From: G965279335 sp965279285
Lineage (GTDB): Bacteria > Pseudomonadota > Gammaproteobacteria > DSM-16500
Assembly: GCA_965279285.1 (NCBI GenBank)
Contig: OZ257147.1
Coordinates: 62,001 to 126,000, forward strand
Direction: 5' to 3'
Length of the DNA stretch: 64,000 nucleotides
The notes beneath the pieces were generated by a model. It was not told the DNA's origin. It ran no database searches and saw only the letters and a list, made by a program, of their open reading frames with translations. Position 1 is the first letter of the stretch. Every line of letters starts with the position of its first letter. Positions 1 to 10,700 of this stretch are shown here, piece by piece. Both the position numbers and the translations under genes were made by a program.

Positions 1-1314
1 CTGTCAGATGGACGGCTTGTCAGTGGGTCTTGGGACGAGAGCATTAAGCTATGGAATGTGGAAACTCCTGCATTGCAATTGCAAGCAACTGCTGCTGCAT
101 TACAACTACCAACAAAAAATAATGTAACAAACGATACTAAAGATAAAAGCGAAGCAGAAGCCAAAGCTGATAAAGAAAAGCGCGAGATGCAAGAAAAACT
201 AGATGCGCAGACAAAACAACTTGCTGATATGCAAAAAATATTGACGGACATGCAAGTCCAAAAACCCACTTCACCTACCCCACAACCTGCACCAGCAATA
301 GTTGTGGTAAAACCTGCTGCACCAACAGACAACATTAGTGTATCTCTCAATATTAATTACAACGACATAAAATTAGGTGACGAAATAGGTAAAGGTGGTT
401 TTGGTATTGTGTATCGTGGCACCTGGAAACATAACCAAGTAGCTGTGAAACAATTACTAGCCGCACCAACGGGTGATGCGTTAAAAGATTTTAAAGAAGA
501 AATGCAAACCCATGCGAGTTTACGATCGGATCACATCGTGCAATTGTATGGTTGTTGTTTAGGGCCGTATTGCATGGTGATGCAATACATGCCGCGAGGA
601 TCATTATCGAATTATCTCAAAGAACACAGAACAAAAGATCTTGATTGGAATATTGGCTACAAAATTATTACTGACATGGCGTGTGGATTAGCATTTTTAC
701 ACGACAACGAAATTGTGCATCGTGATTTAAAAAGTTTAAATGTCTTACTGGATGAAAACTATCACGCCAAGCTGAGTGATTTTGGTTTAGCAAAAATTAA
801 ACATGAATCTAAAACCATGTTGCGTTACGGTGGCAGTGCAGGCACCACCGCATGGATGGCGCCGGAATTATTTGGCCGTAAAGCGGTTTACACTAAAAAA
901 GCTGATATTTATAGTTTAGGCATAACCTTCTGGGAAATTGCTGCACGTAAAATTCCGTTTGAAGATGCGGCCGATCCCAGCATTATTCCAACCTGGGTAA
1001 AAGACGGAGAGCGCGAAGAAATTCCTGCCAGCTGTCCACCAAAACTTGCTTCACTCATTAAATTTTGCTGGAATGGCAAACCTGAAGAGCGCCCTACGGC
1101 AGCACGTATTGTGGAATATTTGCGATCAGATGAAAAAGAATTTAGCTTGAGCAGCAAAACAAATAACATCGCTGCGGTAACTGCAACGGCAGTAAGCACA
1201 CCGTTTTTTGCAGCATCGTATCAAGCTAATAGTAATGCCGCGCAAGTGAATAATGTAGCGAGCGCAAGCTTTGCAGCAAGTTATCAAGTGAATACACCGG
1301 TGATGAAGAAATAA
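1..1314 (+). CDS. WD40 / coiled-coil / TKL protein kinase, 5' end outside window
   Basis: The frame is open from base 1. Bases 1-57 encode the end of a WD40 blade (DGRLVSGS...SIKLWNV), so the GTG at 58 is probably internal and the gene starts upstream of the window. After the propeller come a charged linker (EAEAKADKEK, coiled-coil-like), a proline-rich spacer and a protein kinase domain from about base 370. The kinase keeps the Gly loop GKGGFG, VAVK lysine, HRDLKSLN catalytic loop and DFG, so it should be active. The pattern is that of eukaryotic tyrosine-kinase-like (TKL) Ser/Thr kinases. The C-terminus ends in the SYQVNTPVMKK tail shared with the neighbouring paralogues. The kinase is nearly identical to that of the next gene, 38 bp downstream. 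Function is inferred to be a phosphorylating effector whose WD40 part chooses the target. Confidence 0.9.
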   Translation: MSDGRLVSGSWDESIKLWNVETPALQLQATAAALQLPTKNNVTNDTKDKSEAEAKADKEKREMQEKLDAQTKQLADMQKILTDMQVQKPTSPTPQPAPAIVVVKPAAPTDNISVSLNINYNDIKLGDEIGKGGFGIVYRGTWKHNQVAVKQLLAAPTGDALKDFKEEMQTHASLRSDHIVQLYGCCLGPYCMVMQYMPRGSLSNYLKEHRTKDLDWNIGYKIITDMACGLAFLHDNEIVHRDLKSLNVLLDENYHAKLSDFGLAKIKHESKTMLRYGGSAGTTAWMAPELFGRKAVYTKKADIYSLGITFWEIAARKIPFEDAADPSIIPTWVKDGEREEIPASCPPKLASLIKFCWNGKPEERPTAARIVEYLRSDEKEFSLSSKTNNIAAVTATAVSTPFFAASYQANSNAAQVNNVASASFAASYQVNTPVMKK

Positions 1315-1352
1315 TTTTTTTAATTTAATTTTTATTTACAAGGAATATATTT

Positions 1353-4160
1353 ATGCAAGGTATTAAAGATCAAAAATCTTCAGCAACTGCTAGTACAGCA
1401 GCTGGCACAGAGAGCGGAACTGCAACCGCTGCATCTACTGCCCCACAATCAAAAATTTTTAACTTACAAAAATATCTTAATGCTATAAAAGCAGATGCAA
1501 AGCTCACTGCAATTGATCTCTCACAACAGAAAACTTATGAAGCCAAAGCGCAGCTTAAGCTAGATAAAAAACTTAAAGGACATAGTGAGACTGTTAGGCG
1601 TCTCAAATTGCTGGCGGATGGACGCTTAGTCAGCGAAGCAGACAATACAGAGAGTAAGATATGGGATATAGCGACTGAGAAATGTTTGGCCACTATGAAA
1701 GGAGAGAAGTTAGTAGAGCTAGTAGATGGGTGTTTTGCTATTGTGCCGCCATTCTTTAAAAATACTGCTGAAGCATTAATAAGAATGCCTTATTTTATCG
1801 GAGCTGCTCTAGTTGGTGCTAAAGAAATAGGAAAAAACCCTATTCAAGTCTGGGATGCACAGGGCAGTAAGTGTATTTCTACGTTGGTAGGACATAATCA
1901 CTTTATTCAAAGTCTTATATCGTTGAGTAGTAATCGCCTCGCTAGTAGTGCGTCTCAAGATAATTCGATTAAACTGTGGGATGTACAAACAGGGAAGTGC
2001 ACACAAACACTGGAAGGGCATAGCAATCGAGTTACTGCTCTCATTGAGCTTCGCGATGGGCAGCTCGCGAGCGGGTCTGATGACAAAAGTATCAAGCTGT
2101 GGGACTTGCAAACAGGAAAATGTGTGCAGACCCTAGAAGGGCACAGTGAAGGTGTTAACTTTCTTACAGTGCTAGCAGATGGGCGTCTTGTTAGCATATC
2201 AGGTGACAAAACAATTAGATTATGGGATCCGCAAGCGGGAAAATGTCTCAGCATTTTGCAAGGGCATAGTGAATTTGTTTCCGTTTTCACAGCATTAGCA
2301 GATGGCCGCCTGGCTAGTGGATCGTATGACAACACTATTAAATTGTGGGATACGCATACAGGAAAATGCCTTTCGACTTTGAGAGGGCATACTAAATCCG
2401 TTTATACACTTGTGGCTTTACCCGATGGTCGCCTCGCGAGTGGAGCAGATGACAATACTCTCAGATTATGGGATACCAATACAGGAAGTTGTTTAATTAC
2501 TATCCCCGATGCGCATGCTGGTAATAGTTCTGGTGTGAATGCTTTAGTTGTGTTACCAGACGGTCGACTGGTCAGCGGTGGTGTTGATAATAACATTAAA
2601 ATTTGGAATCTCGGTATATGTGCATTACAGTTAAAAGATATTAGACCATTACTCGCAGCTTTACCGGGCACTTTAGTGAAACAATTAAATCTGCAGAATT
2701 GTTTGTTGCAGGATGGTGACATCATAGAATTGATGAAACTATTACCCAGCACACAATTGACGCATCTGGATATACGCAATACAAAAATTACTGCAGATGG
2801 TTTTAAGATTTTATATCAAAGCTTAAAACAACATCCAACCCTTAAAGAAATTCAGCATGAAGCGATGGCAGATATTCTTGCTGCTGAACAAACCATTTTA
2901 GCTAAACAAAAAGCTGAAGAAGATGCAAAGAAAAAAGCAGCGTTGGATGCAAAAGAAAAAGCAGCACGTGAAGCGAAAGAAAGAGCTGACAAAGAAGCGA
3001 AAGAAAAAGAACTCGCTGATTTGCGTGCACAAGTTGAACAAATGAAATTACAACAAAATAAACCTGTTAATCCTCATCCAGTTTCACCCACACCTGTTGT
3101 TGCGCAACCGATTGATCTATTTGAGCAATTTGCTGTGAGTCGGATCCAGCCTACAAAACCTACTATACCAACCGAAGCGATTACGGTATCGCTTAATATC
3201 AACTATAAGGACATAAAACTCGGTGACGAAATAGGCAAGGGTGGTTTTGGTATTGTGTATCGCGGCACCTGGAAATATAACCAAGTAGCCGTTAAACAAT
3301 TATTAGCCGCACCAACGGGTGATGCGTTAAAAGATTTTAAAGAAGAAATGCAAACCCATGCGAGTTTACGATCGGATCACATTGTGCAATTGTATGGTTG
3401 TTGTTTAGGACCATATTGCATGGTGATGCAATACATGCCGCGAGGATCATTATCGAATTATCTCAAAGAGCACAGAACAAAAGATCTTGATTGGAATATT
3501 GGCTACAAAATTATTACTGACATAGCGTGTGGATTAGCATTTTTACATGACAACGAAATTGTGCATCGTGATTTAAAAAGTTTAAATGTCTTACTGGATG
3601 AAAACTATCACGCCAAGCTGAGTGATTTTGGTTTAGCAAAAATTAAACATGAATCTAAAACCATGTTGCGTTACGGTGGCAGTGCAGGCACCACCGCATG
3701 GATGGCGCCGGAATTATTTGCCCGTAAAGCGGTGTATACCAAAAAAGCTGATATTTATAGTTTAGGCATAACCTTCTGGGAAATTGCTGCACGTAAAATT
3801 CCGTTTGAAGATGCGGCCGATCCCAGCATTATTCCAACCTGGGTAAAAGAGGGAGAGCGAGAAGAAATTCCTGCCAGCTGCCCACCAAAACTTGCTTCAC
3901 TCATTAAATTTTGCTGGCATGGCAAACCTGAAGAGCGTCCAACGGCTGCGCGTATTGTTGAGTATCTGCGATCAGATGAAAAAGAATTTAGCTTGATCAG
4001 CAAAACAAATAACATCGCTGCGGCAACTGCAACAGCAGTAAGCACACCGTTTTTTGCAGCATCGTATCAAGCTAATAGTAATGCTGCGCAAATGAATAAT
4101 TTAGCGAGCGCCAGTTTTGCGGCGAGTTATCAAATGAATACGCCGGTGATGAAGAAATAA
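1353..4160 (+). CDS. WD40 / LRR-like / coiled-coil / TKL protein kinase
   Basis: This 935-residue protein begins MQGIKDQKS, a tag common to the array. A short conserved helix module (KIFNLQKYLNAIK) follows, then about eight WD40 blades (residues about 70-425; the second is degenerate). A short LRR-like module (VKQLNLQNC, LTHLDIRNT) spans about 435-500, followed by an Ala/Lys/Glu coiled coil (about 510-575), a Pro linker and a TKL kinase (about 615-875). The kinase has GKGGFG, VAVK, HRDLKSLN near residue 738 and DFG, so it looks catalytically intact. The tail is SYQMNTPVMKK. The start is fixed by AAGGAATAT upstream. From base 3009 to the stop the sequence is almost the same as the end of the gene at 18381-20603, without length change, although the WD40 parts differ. 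It probably belongs to a co-oriented gene series. Confidence 0.93.
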   Translation: MQGIKDQKSSATASTAAGTESGTATAASTAPQSKIFNLQKYLNAIKADAKLTAIDLSQQKTYEAKAQLKLDKKLKGHSETVRRLKLLADGRLVSEADNTESKIWDIATEKCLATMKGEKLVELVDGCFAIVPPFFKNTAEALIRMPYFIGAALVGAKEIGKNPIQVWDAQGSKCISTLVGHNHFIQSLISLSSNRLASSASQDNSIKLWDVQTGKCTQTLEGHSNRVTALIELRDGQLASGSDDKSIKLWDLQTGKCVQTLEGHSEGVNFLTVLADGRLVSISGDKTIRLWDPQAGKCLSILQGHSEFVSVFTALADGRLASGSYDNTIKLWDTHTGKCLSTLRGHTKSVYTLVALPDGRLASGADDNTLRLWDTNTGSCLITIPDAHAGNSSGVNALVVLPDGRLVSGGVDNNIKIWNLGICALQLKDIRPLLAALPGTLVKQLNLQNCLLQDGDIIELMKLLPSTQLTHLDIRNTKITADGFKILYQSLKQHPTLKEIQHEAMADILAAEQTILAKQKAEEDAKKKAALDAKEKAAREAKERADKEAKEKELADLRAQVEQMKLQQNKPVNPHPVSPTPVVAQPIDLFEQFAVSRIQPTKPTIPTEAITVSLNINYKDIKLGDEIGKGGFGIVYRGTWKYNQVAVKQLLAAPTGDALKDFKEEMQTHASLRSDHIVQLYGCCLGPYCMVMQYMPRGSLSNYLKEHRTKDLDWNIGYKIITDIACGLAFLHDNEIVHRDLKSLNVLLDENYHAKLSDFGLAKIKHESKTMLRYGGSAGTTAWMAPELFARKAVYTKKADIYSLGITFWEIAARKIPFEDAADPSIIPTWVKEGEREEIPASCPPKLASLIKFCWHGKPEERPTAARIVEYLRSDEKEFSLISKTNNIAAATATAVSTPFFAASYQANSNAAQMNNLASASFAASYQMNTPVMKK

Positions 4161-4167
4161 TTTTATT

Positions 4168-4198
4168 AATTTAACTTTCATTTGTAAGGAATATATTT
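4168..4198 (+). promoter_or_regulatory. Conserved intergenic leader with Shine-Dalgarno site
   Basis: The short spacer between kinase genes is itself conserved: T/A-rich TTAATTTAACTTTTATTT followed by TAAGGAATATATTT and the ATG. Near-identical copies precede the starts at 1353, 11292, 18381 and 20643. It supplies the ribosome binding site (AAGGA, about 8-9 nt from ATG). The T/A-rich part could also hold a promoter, but I cannot pick a convincing -35/-10 pair. Its conservation shows that the genes were duplicated together with their leaders. Confidence 0.6.
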
Positions 4199-7100
4199 AT
4201 GTACAGTTATCAAGATCAAAAATCCGCAGCAGCGTCTAGCTCAATGCAATCAAAAATCTTTAACTTACAAGCACATCTCAATACTATAAAAACAGATGCC
4301 AAGCTCATTTGTCTTAATTTATCGCAAGAAAAAATTTGTGATGCAAAAGTAAATAAAATTATGCATGGGCATATGCCTGATTGTCTTGCTGTATTAGCAG
4401 ATGGTCGCCTTGCTAGCGGTTCTAATGAAAAAAACATTAGAGTTTGGGATGTGAAAAGTGGGCAGTGTGTGCAACTCTTAGACGGGCATGGAAAGTATAA
4501 TACTACTGTTCTCACTGTATTACCTGATGGACGTCTCGCTAGTGGATCAAATGATAGCTCTATTAAATTCTGGAATATGGAAAGTGGAAAGTGTGTCGCA
4601 ACACTAGGAGGCTCTTGGAGTTTGAGTGGGCACAGTGGTTATATCTATTCTCTTGCCATATTGGCAGATGGCCGTCTTGCGAGTGGGTCGTCTGATAAAA
4701 GTATTAAACTTTGGGATATAAAAAACGAGAAGTGTGTACAGACATTGAATGGAAATAGCCATGGTGTTGCATCACTCGTTGCACTAGAAGATGGCCGCCT
4801 CGCAAGTGGCGGGTCGGGGTCAAATGATGGGAACATTTTGCTTTGGGATGTAAAAACAGGAAAATGTGTGCTGACTTTGAGTGGACATAACGGCGGGATT
4901 AAATCATTCGCTGTATTGGCAGATGGCCGACTTGTTAGCGGGTCTCATGATAAAAATATTAAACTGTGGGATGTGTCAACTGGTCAATGTTTACAAACAC
5001 TGAGTGGACATAGTCTTGGAGTTACATCGCTTGCCGTATTAACCGATGGCAGACTTGCTAGTGGCTCATATGATTCAACTATCAAACTCTGGGACTTAAA
5101 GAGTGGAAAATGTGTCGAGACTTTGAATGTGCCAGTAACTAATGCTGGACCTGATGGCAGTTTAGGAAATGGTAATTCTGTTAGCTCTTTGGTCATGTTA
5201 GCAGATGGCCGTCTTGCTAGTGGATGGGGATATCCTGACAGCAGCATCAAACTCTGGAATGTTGATATGCGAGCACTTATATTAAATGATATTGAACCAC
5301 TTTTAACTGCGCTTCCAACCACTTCCATTAAACAACTCAATCTGCAAAATTGTTTACTACAAGATAGTAATATCATTGGATTGATTAAGCTATTATCTAA
5401 CACACAATTGACGCATCTAGATTTGCGTAATACGCAAATCACTGCGATAGGTATTAAAATTTTATATCAAGGCTTAAAAGAGCATACCACATTAAAACAT
5501 ATTCAACATGAAGAGATACCAGCTATTCTTGCTGCTGAACAAGCATTAATAGCTAAGCAAAAAGCTGAAGAAGAGGTTAAGAAAAAAACCGCAGAAGCTG
5601 CAAAAATAAAAGCAGAGCATGAAATAAAATTGCAAGCGGCTACTCACAATAGACAGGCTTTAGCTTTAATGCAGCAAAATCGTTTCCAAGAGGCGCAAAC
5701 ATGTTTTGCAGCGGCGATTAAATTAGACGCCAGTCAAGCGGAATACCATCAAAATAATGCTGAAACATTGATGTATTTAAAACGTATTCCTGAGGCGCTG
5801 GTAAGTTCTCAAACTGCTATTAAATTGGATTCACAGCAAGCACATTATCATAACCTACAAGGCATTTTATTTTGCCTGCTTAATCAAGAGGAAAAAGCAC
5901 TGGCTTGTTATGATGCTGCGATTAAACTCAAACCAAGTGATATTTCCTATTATGAAAATAAAATTAATGCGCTGAGACCATTAACGCGTTATTCAGAAAT
6001 GCTTCCTTGTTATGACGCCATCATAAAAGCAAAACCTAATGAAGCAGCAGCCTATAATTCCAAAGGTTGGCATTTACTGTTGTTGGATCGCTATGTGGAG
6101 GCAGAGGCTGCTATTGATAAATCGTTAAATCTTGATGCTAAGAGTGCAGCGGCGCTCGATAGCAAAGGCAATATTTTGTATCGGCAAGGCAAGTATGCAG
6201 AAGCATTAGATTATTTTGATACTGCGCTAAAAATCATGCCTGATTTATTCTCTCAATCTACCGGTAATAGCAAAGCCAATGCTTTGTTACAGATAAAGCG
6301 TTATACCGAAGCGCTAAACTGTTTCGAGAAAGTATTAATGTCTAAGCTTTCTGATAATGATCTAAAAGAAATTAATTTATTGCATAAATTTAATCCACTT
6401 TACTTGTTGCCCGCTGAAGGTAAAGCAAAAGCTGAGAAAGAAAAACACGAGCACGAAATGCAAGAAAAATTTAATGCCCAAGCAAAACAACTTGCAGACA
6501 TGGAAGCAAAGATTAAGCTGCTCTCTTTACAAAGTTCAAAACCTCCGTTACCAGCTTTTTCTTTACCTAAACCTCATCCGGTTTCACCAATGCCTGTAAT
6601 TGCTGATACAAAACTTCCTGCGCCATCAGATATTATTACTGTATCTCTTAACATTAATTACAACGAAATAAAATTAGGTGCTGAAATTGGCAGAGGTAGT
6701 TACGGTATTGTCTATCATGGCACCTGGCGCTATAACACAGTCGCTGTAAAACAATTATTAGCTGCTCCCACTGGTGATTTGTTACAAGATTTCAAAAAAG
6801 AAATACACACGCATGCTGACTTGCGTTCCGAGCATATTGTGCAATTGTATGGTGCCTGTTTAGGACCCTATTGCATGGTGATGCAATACATGCCAAAAGG
6901 ATCATTATTTCATTATCTCAAGACCAGTAAAGCCACAACGATGGATTGGGCAATTGGTTACAAAATCATTACCGATATTGCTTGCGGTTTAGCATTTTTA
7001 CACGGCAAAGGAATTGTGCATCGTGACCTGAAAAGTTTAAATGTATTATTGGATGAAAATTATCACGCTAGACTCAGTGATTTTGGGTTAGCAAAAATCA

Positions 7101-7552
7101 AAAAAGAAACGAGCACAACAAGTAGTAAAGGTGGTGCTGTAGGCACGCTGGCATGGATGGCACCCGAAATAATGGAAGGGCCTTATACTCAAAAATCAGA
7201 TATTTACAGTTTAGGTATTACTTTATGGGAAGTTGCTGCACGTGAAATTCCCTTTAAAGATGTCAATAATCCTTTGCTTATCCCACTTAAAGTGATTCAA
7301 GGAACACGCGATGCAATTCCCGCTGATTGCCCACCAAAAATGGCACACTTAATTAAATGGTGTTGGGATACTGATCCAACTAAACGTCCAACCGCAGCAG
7401 AAGCAGTGAAATATTTACGCGATGCAGAAAGTGATTTTAAACCAAGCGATAACAAACCGAATCAAAATGATAATGCCGCGCAAGTGAATAATTTAGCGAG
7501 CGCAAGTTTTGTGGCGAGTTATCAACCTAATACACCGGTGATGAAGAAATAA
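4199..7552 (+). CDS. WD40 / LRR-like / TPR / coiled-coil / TKL protein kinase
   Basis: This 1117-residue paralogue begins MYSYQDQKS, then the helix module KIFNLQAHL and seven WD40 blades (about 50-360; more diverged at nucleotide level than those of the genes at 7711, 11292 and 16216). The LRR-like module (IKQLNLQNC, LTHLDLRNT) spans about 370-440. Unlike its neighbours it carries about seven TPR units at residues about 480-735 (for example YHQNNAETLMYLKRIPEAL), then a coiled coil, a Pro linker and a TKL kinase from about 820. The kinase has GRGSYG, VAVK, HRDLKSLN near 940 and DFG, so it looks intact. The tail is SYQPNTPVMKK. TPRs usually mediate protein binding, so this member may have two recognition platforms. 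The start is supported by AAGGAATATATTT. It sits in the same series of genes. Confidence 0.92.
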   Translation: MYSYQDQKSAAASSSMQSKIFNLQAHLNTIKTDAKLICLNLSQEKICDAKVNKIMHGHMPDCLAVLADGRLASGSNEKNIRVWDVKSGQCVQLLDGHGKYNTTVLTVLPDGRLASGSNDSSIKFWNMESGKCVATLGGSWSLSGHSGYIYSLAILADGRLASGSSDKSIKLWDIKNEKCVQTLNGNSHGVASLVALEDGRLASGGSGSNDGNILLWDVKTGKCVLTLSGHNGGIKSFAVLADGRLVSGSHDKNIKLWDVSTGQCLQTLSGHSLGVTSLAVLTDGRLASGSYDSTIKLWDLKSGKCVETLNVPVTNAGPDGSLGNGNSVSSLVMLADGRLASGWGYPDSSIKLWNVDMRALILNDIEPLLTALPTTSIKQLNLQNCLLQDSNIIGLIKLLSNTQLTHLDLRNTQITAIGIKILYQGLKEHTTLKHIQHEEIPAILAAEQALIAKQKAEEEVKKKTAEAAKIKAEHEIKLQAATHNRQALALMQQNRFQEAQTCFAAAIKLDASQAEYHQNNAETLMYLKRIPEALVSSQTAIKLDSQQAHYHNLQGILFCLLNQEEKALACYDAAIKLKPSDISYYENKINALRPLTRYSEMLPCYDAIIKAKPNEAAAYNSKGWHLLLLDRYVEAEAAIDKSLNLDAKSAAALDSKGNILYRQGKYAEALDYFDTALKIMPDLFSQSTGNSKANALLQIKRYTEALNCFEKVLMSKLSDNDLKEINLLHKFNPLYLLPAEGKAKAEKEKHEHEMQEKFNAQAKQLADMEAKIKLLSLQSSKPPLPAFSLPKPHPVSPMPVIADTKLPAPSDIITVSLNINYNEIKLGAEIGRGSYGIVYHGTWRYNTVAVKQLLAAPTGDLLQDFKKEIHTHADLRSEHIVQLYGACLGPYCMVMQYMPKGSLFHYLKTSKATTMDWAIGYKIITDIACGLAFLHGKGIVHRDLKSLNVLLDENYHARLSDFGLAKIKKETSTTSSKGGAVGTLAWMAPEIMEGPYTQKSDIYSLGITLWEVAAREIPFKDVNNPLLIPLKVIQGTRDAIPADCPPKMAHLIKWCWDTDPTKRPTAAEAVKYLRDAESDFKPSDNKPNQNDNAAQVNNLASASFVASYQPNTPVMKK

Positions 7553-7710
7553 CTTTTGCGAAAAAAATAATTCCGGTTTAATAGACAACACATCGATTTA
7601 TATTAAAAACGTTCCTTCCCCACTTGTGGGGGAAAAACAGGAAGGGGGGGGCAATAATACGCTATTCCCCCGAAATGTAACCATAGCTTAAACTAACAAG
7701 GAAACCATGC
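7553..7710 (+). other. Intergenic spacer with G/C-rich hairpin and G8 run
   Basis: This is one of the two longest gaps in the kinase series. CCCCA (7618-7622) pairs with TGGGG (7627-7631) around a 4-nt loop, and CCTTCC upstream can pair with GGAAGG just downstream. A run of eight G (7644-7651) and a CCCCC run follow. There is no U-tract after the stem on the + strand, so this is not a classical terminator. It may be a small palindromic repeat element, a processing site or a break between transcription units. Confidence 0.4.
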
Positions 7711-10700
7711 ATGCAAACTTATAAACTTTCTGCCACAGCAGCTGCCGACAGCAAAGATCAAAAATCTGCCTCTTCTGTGAATATTGCAACAACTCAAATC
7801 TTTAATCTTCAAAAACAGCTTGACGCGATTAACGGTGATGCCAAGTTCACTTTGCTCGATTTATCACGACAAAAAGTTTGTGATGAAACAAGCAAGCCTA
7901 AATTAACCAAAACCATGAGCGAGGAAACGGCTCGCGCTCGTTTTGCAATGTTGTATAACCAAAAAATGCTTTGCACAATATTGGATGACGGTGGTTTTAA
8001 TAGCGGGTTTAAGCTTTGGGACTTGAAGGACACAAAATCTAATAAAAGTTTTTTGCCGCAGAAAAAAAATATTGTCGAATTAATAGTTGATTTTGCTGTG
8101 CTTGATGATAACAAATTGGTTACTTACACATATCAAATAAATGCAAAATCTAGGGAAGAAACAGGCTGTTCGAGTATTAAGGTTTGGGATACTAACACCT
8201 GGGAATCAACTACATTGAAGGAAGAAAAAGCATTTATTTTTTCTACAACTGGTAGTGGTCTTTGTGCATTACCCAATCGCCAGCTGCTAAGTTTCATAGA
8301 AGAAAAAACTTTAAAGCTATGGGATATTGATCAACAAAAATGTTTACATGTTTATAATAATTTTGATAAAGCCGTTGCTGTTTTCCCCAATAGCAATTTT
8401 GCTTATTCATCTAGTGATAAGATCATTCATGTCTGTACAGGTGGAGATGTTTATAAAACTCTTAAGGTAAAACGTGCTGTTACTGCATTGTCAGCTTTAT
8501 CCAATACACAGCTCGCTATTGGTGTAGCGGGAAATATTTTAATTTGGGATTTGCAAACGAATAAACTTTCTACATTATGTCAGCTGGATTCAAATAGAGA
8601 TGTTAATAAACTAGCAGTATTACCAGATGGGCGTTTGGCGAGTTGTCAGGAAGGTTCGGTAAAATATCCAATGGCGTTTATTCAACTATGGAATATTCAA
8701 ACAGGTGAATGCACAAGCACTTTGACAAGTTCCAATAAAAAAGATCGTGGTGTAGAACAATTAACTGTATTGCAAGATGGTCGACTTATTAATAGTTGGT
8801 ATTGTGATGGTAATAAGCCGCATGGAATAACCGAGTGGACTTTTGATTATCGTGCTTTAAAACTAGCTGATATTCGGCCCTTGTTAGAAGCTTTGAAAAA
8901 TAATCGATCAGTTACACAGCTGAATTTGCAACAGGTAGCAATAGATGATAAAGCTATTCCAGAACTCGCTAAATTAGCACAGCAAAATTTAACATTAGTA
9001 GAGTTGGATTTGCAGAATACTTTAGTGAGTAAAGCAGGAATCAAAGAGTTGTATAATTTGACACGAAAACGTTTGCCTACTTTAAAAATAAAACATGCTG
9101 CTATGGATGCAATTTTGCAAGAAGAAGGTATGTTGCAAAAATCTATTGTGCCAGTTAGCACAGCCACTGCAGCAGCGGTCGTCGATGCCAAAGACCAAAA
9201 ATCCACTGCAAGCGCTGACACTAAATGCGAAGCCAAACTCGACAAGACCCTGCAAGGGCATAGTAGTACTGTTTTTGCCCTCACGTTGCTAGGAGATGGC
9301 CGTCTGGCGAGTGGGTCTGGAGATAAGAGCATCAAGCTGTGGGATGTAAAAACGGGTCAGTGTGTGCAGACCCTGCAAGGGCATAGCAGTTATGTTTATG
9401 CCCTCACGTTGCTCGGCGATGGCCGTCTGGCGAGTGGGTCTGAAGACAAAAGCATCAAGCTGTGGGATGTGCAGACGGGTCAGTGTGTGCAGACCCTGCA
9501 AGGGCATAGCAATGGTGTTACTGCCCTCACGTTGCTAGGCGATGGCCGTCTGGCGAGTGGTTCTACTGACAATAGCATCAAGCTGTGGGATGTGCAGACG
9601 GGTCAGTGTGTGCAGACCCTGCAAGGGCATAGTAGTACTGTTTGTGCCCTCACGTTGCTAGGCGATGGCCGTCTGGCGAGTGGTTCTTATGACGAGAGCA
9701 TCAAGCTGTGGGATGTGCAGACGGGTCAGTGTGTGCAGACCCTGCAAGGGCATAGCAGTTATGTTGCTGCCCTCACGGTGCTAGGCGATGGCCGTCTGGC
9801 GAGTGGTTCTTATGACAAGAGCATCAAGCTGTGGGATGTGCAGACGGGTCAGTGTGTGCAAACCCTGCAAGGGCATAGCGGTGGTGTTAAAGCCCTCACG
9901 TTGCTAGGCGATGGCCGTCTGGCGAGTGGTTCTTATGACAAGAGCATCAAGCTGTGGAATGTGCAGACGGGTCAGTGTGTGCAGACCCTGCAAGGGCATA
10001 GCGGTTATGTTTATGCCCTCACGTTGCTAGGCGATGGCCGTCTGGCGAGTGGGTTTTCTGACGGCAGCATCAAGCTGTGGGATGTGGGTGCACGTACATT
10101 GCAGTTGCAAGCCGCGGCAAAAATAAAGGCGGAAGAGGAAGCGAAATTAAAAGCCGAGCGCGAGACGAAAGAGAAAGCAGAAAAAGAGGCCAAAGAAAAA
10201 GCCGAGCAAGATAAATTAATGATGAAAGATCAAAAACTGGCAGACAAAGATAAAGAACTTGCTGAGTTACGTGCAAAACTTCAACAATTAGAATTACAAC
10301 AAACAAAACCAGCAGCACCTGCTGCAGGTTTATCTGTGTCTTTTGAAATTCCATACAACGAATTGCAATATGGTAACAAGCTCGGTGCAGGTGGATTTGG
10401 TATTGTCTACAAAGGCACGTGGCGTTTTCAAAACGTGGCAATTAAAGAATTGCTGGATGAAAAACCTTCCGCTGCAGCGGCTGCGGATTTTAAAAACGAA
10501 ATGCAAGTGATGGCGAAATTACGATCGTCTAATGTAGTACAATTTTATGGTTGCGTGTTAGGCAATCCAAAATATTGCATCGTGATGGAATACATGCCAA
10601 AAGGATCATTGTTTAATTTATTGCGTAGTAATCAAACCTTAGATTGGTCAACACGTTACAAAATGACTTTAGACATGGCATGTGGTTTAGCATTTTTACA

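Noticed and set aside
9247..10092. Regular 123-nt spacing resembling a CRISPR array
   Set aside because: Units are long, fully coding and in frame, with no unique spacers and no cas genes nearby.
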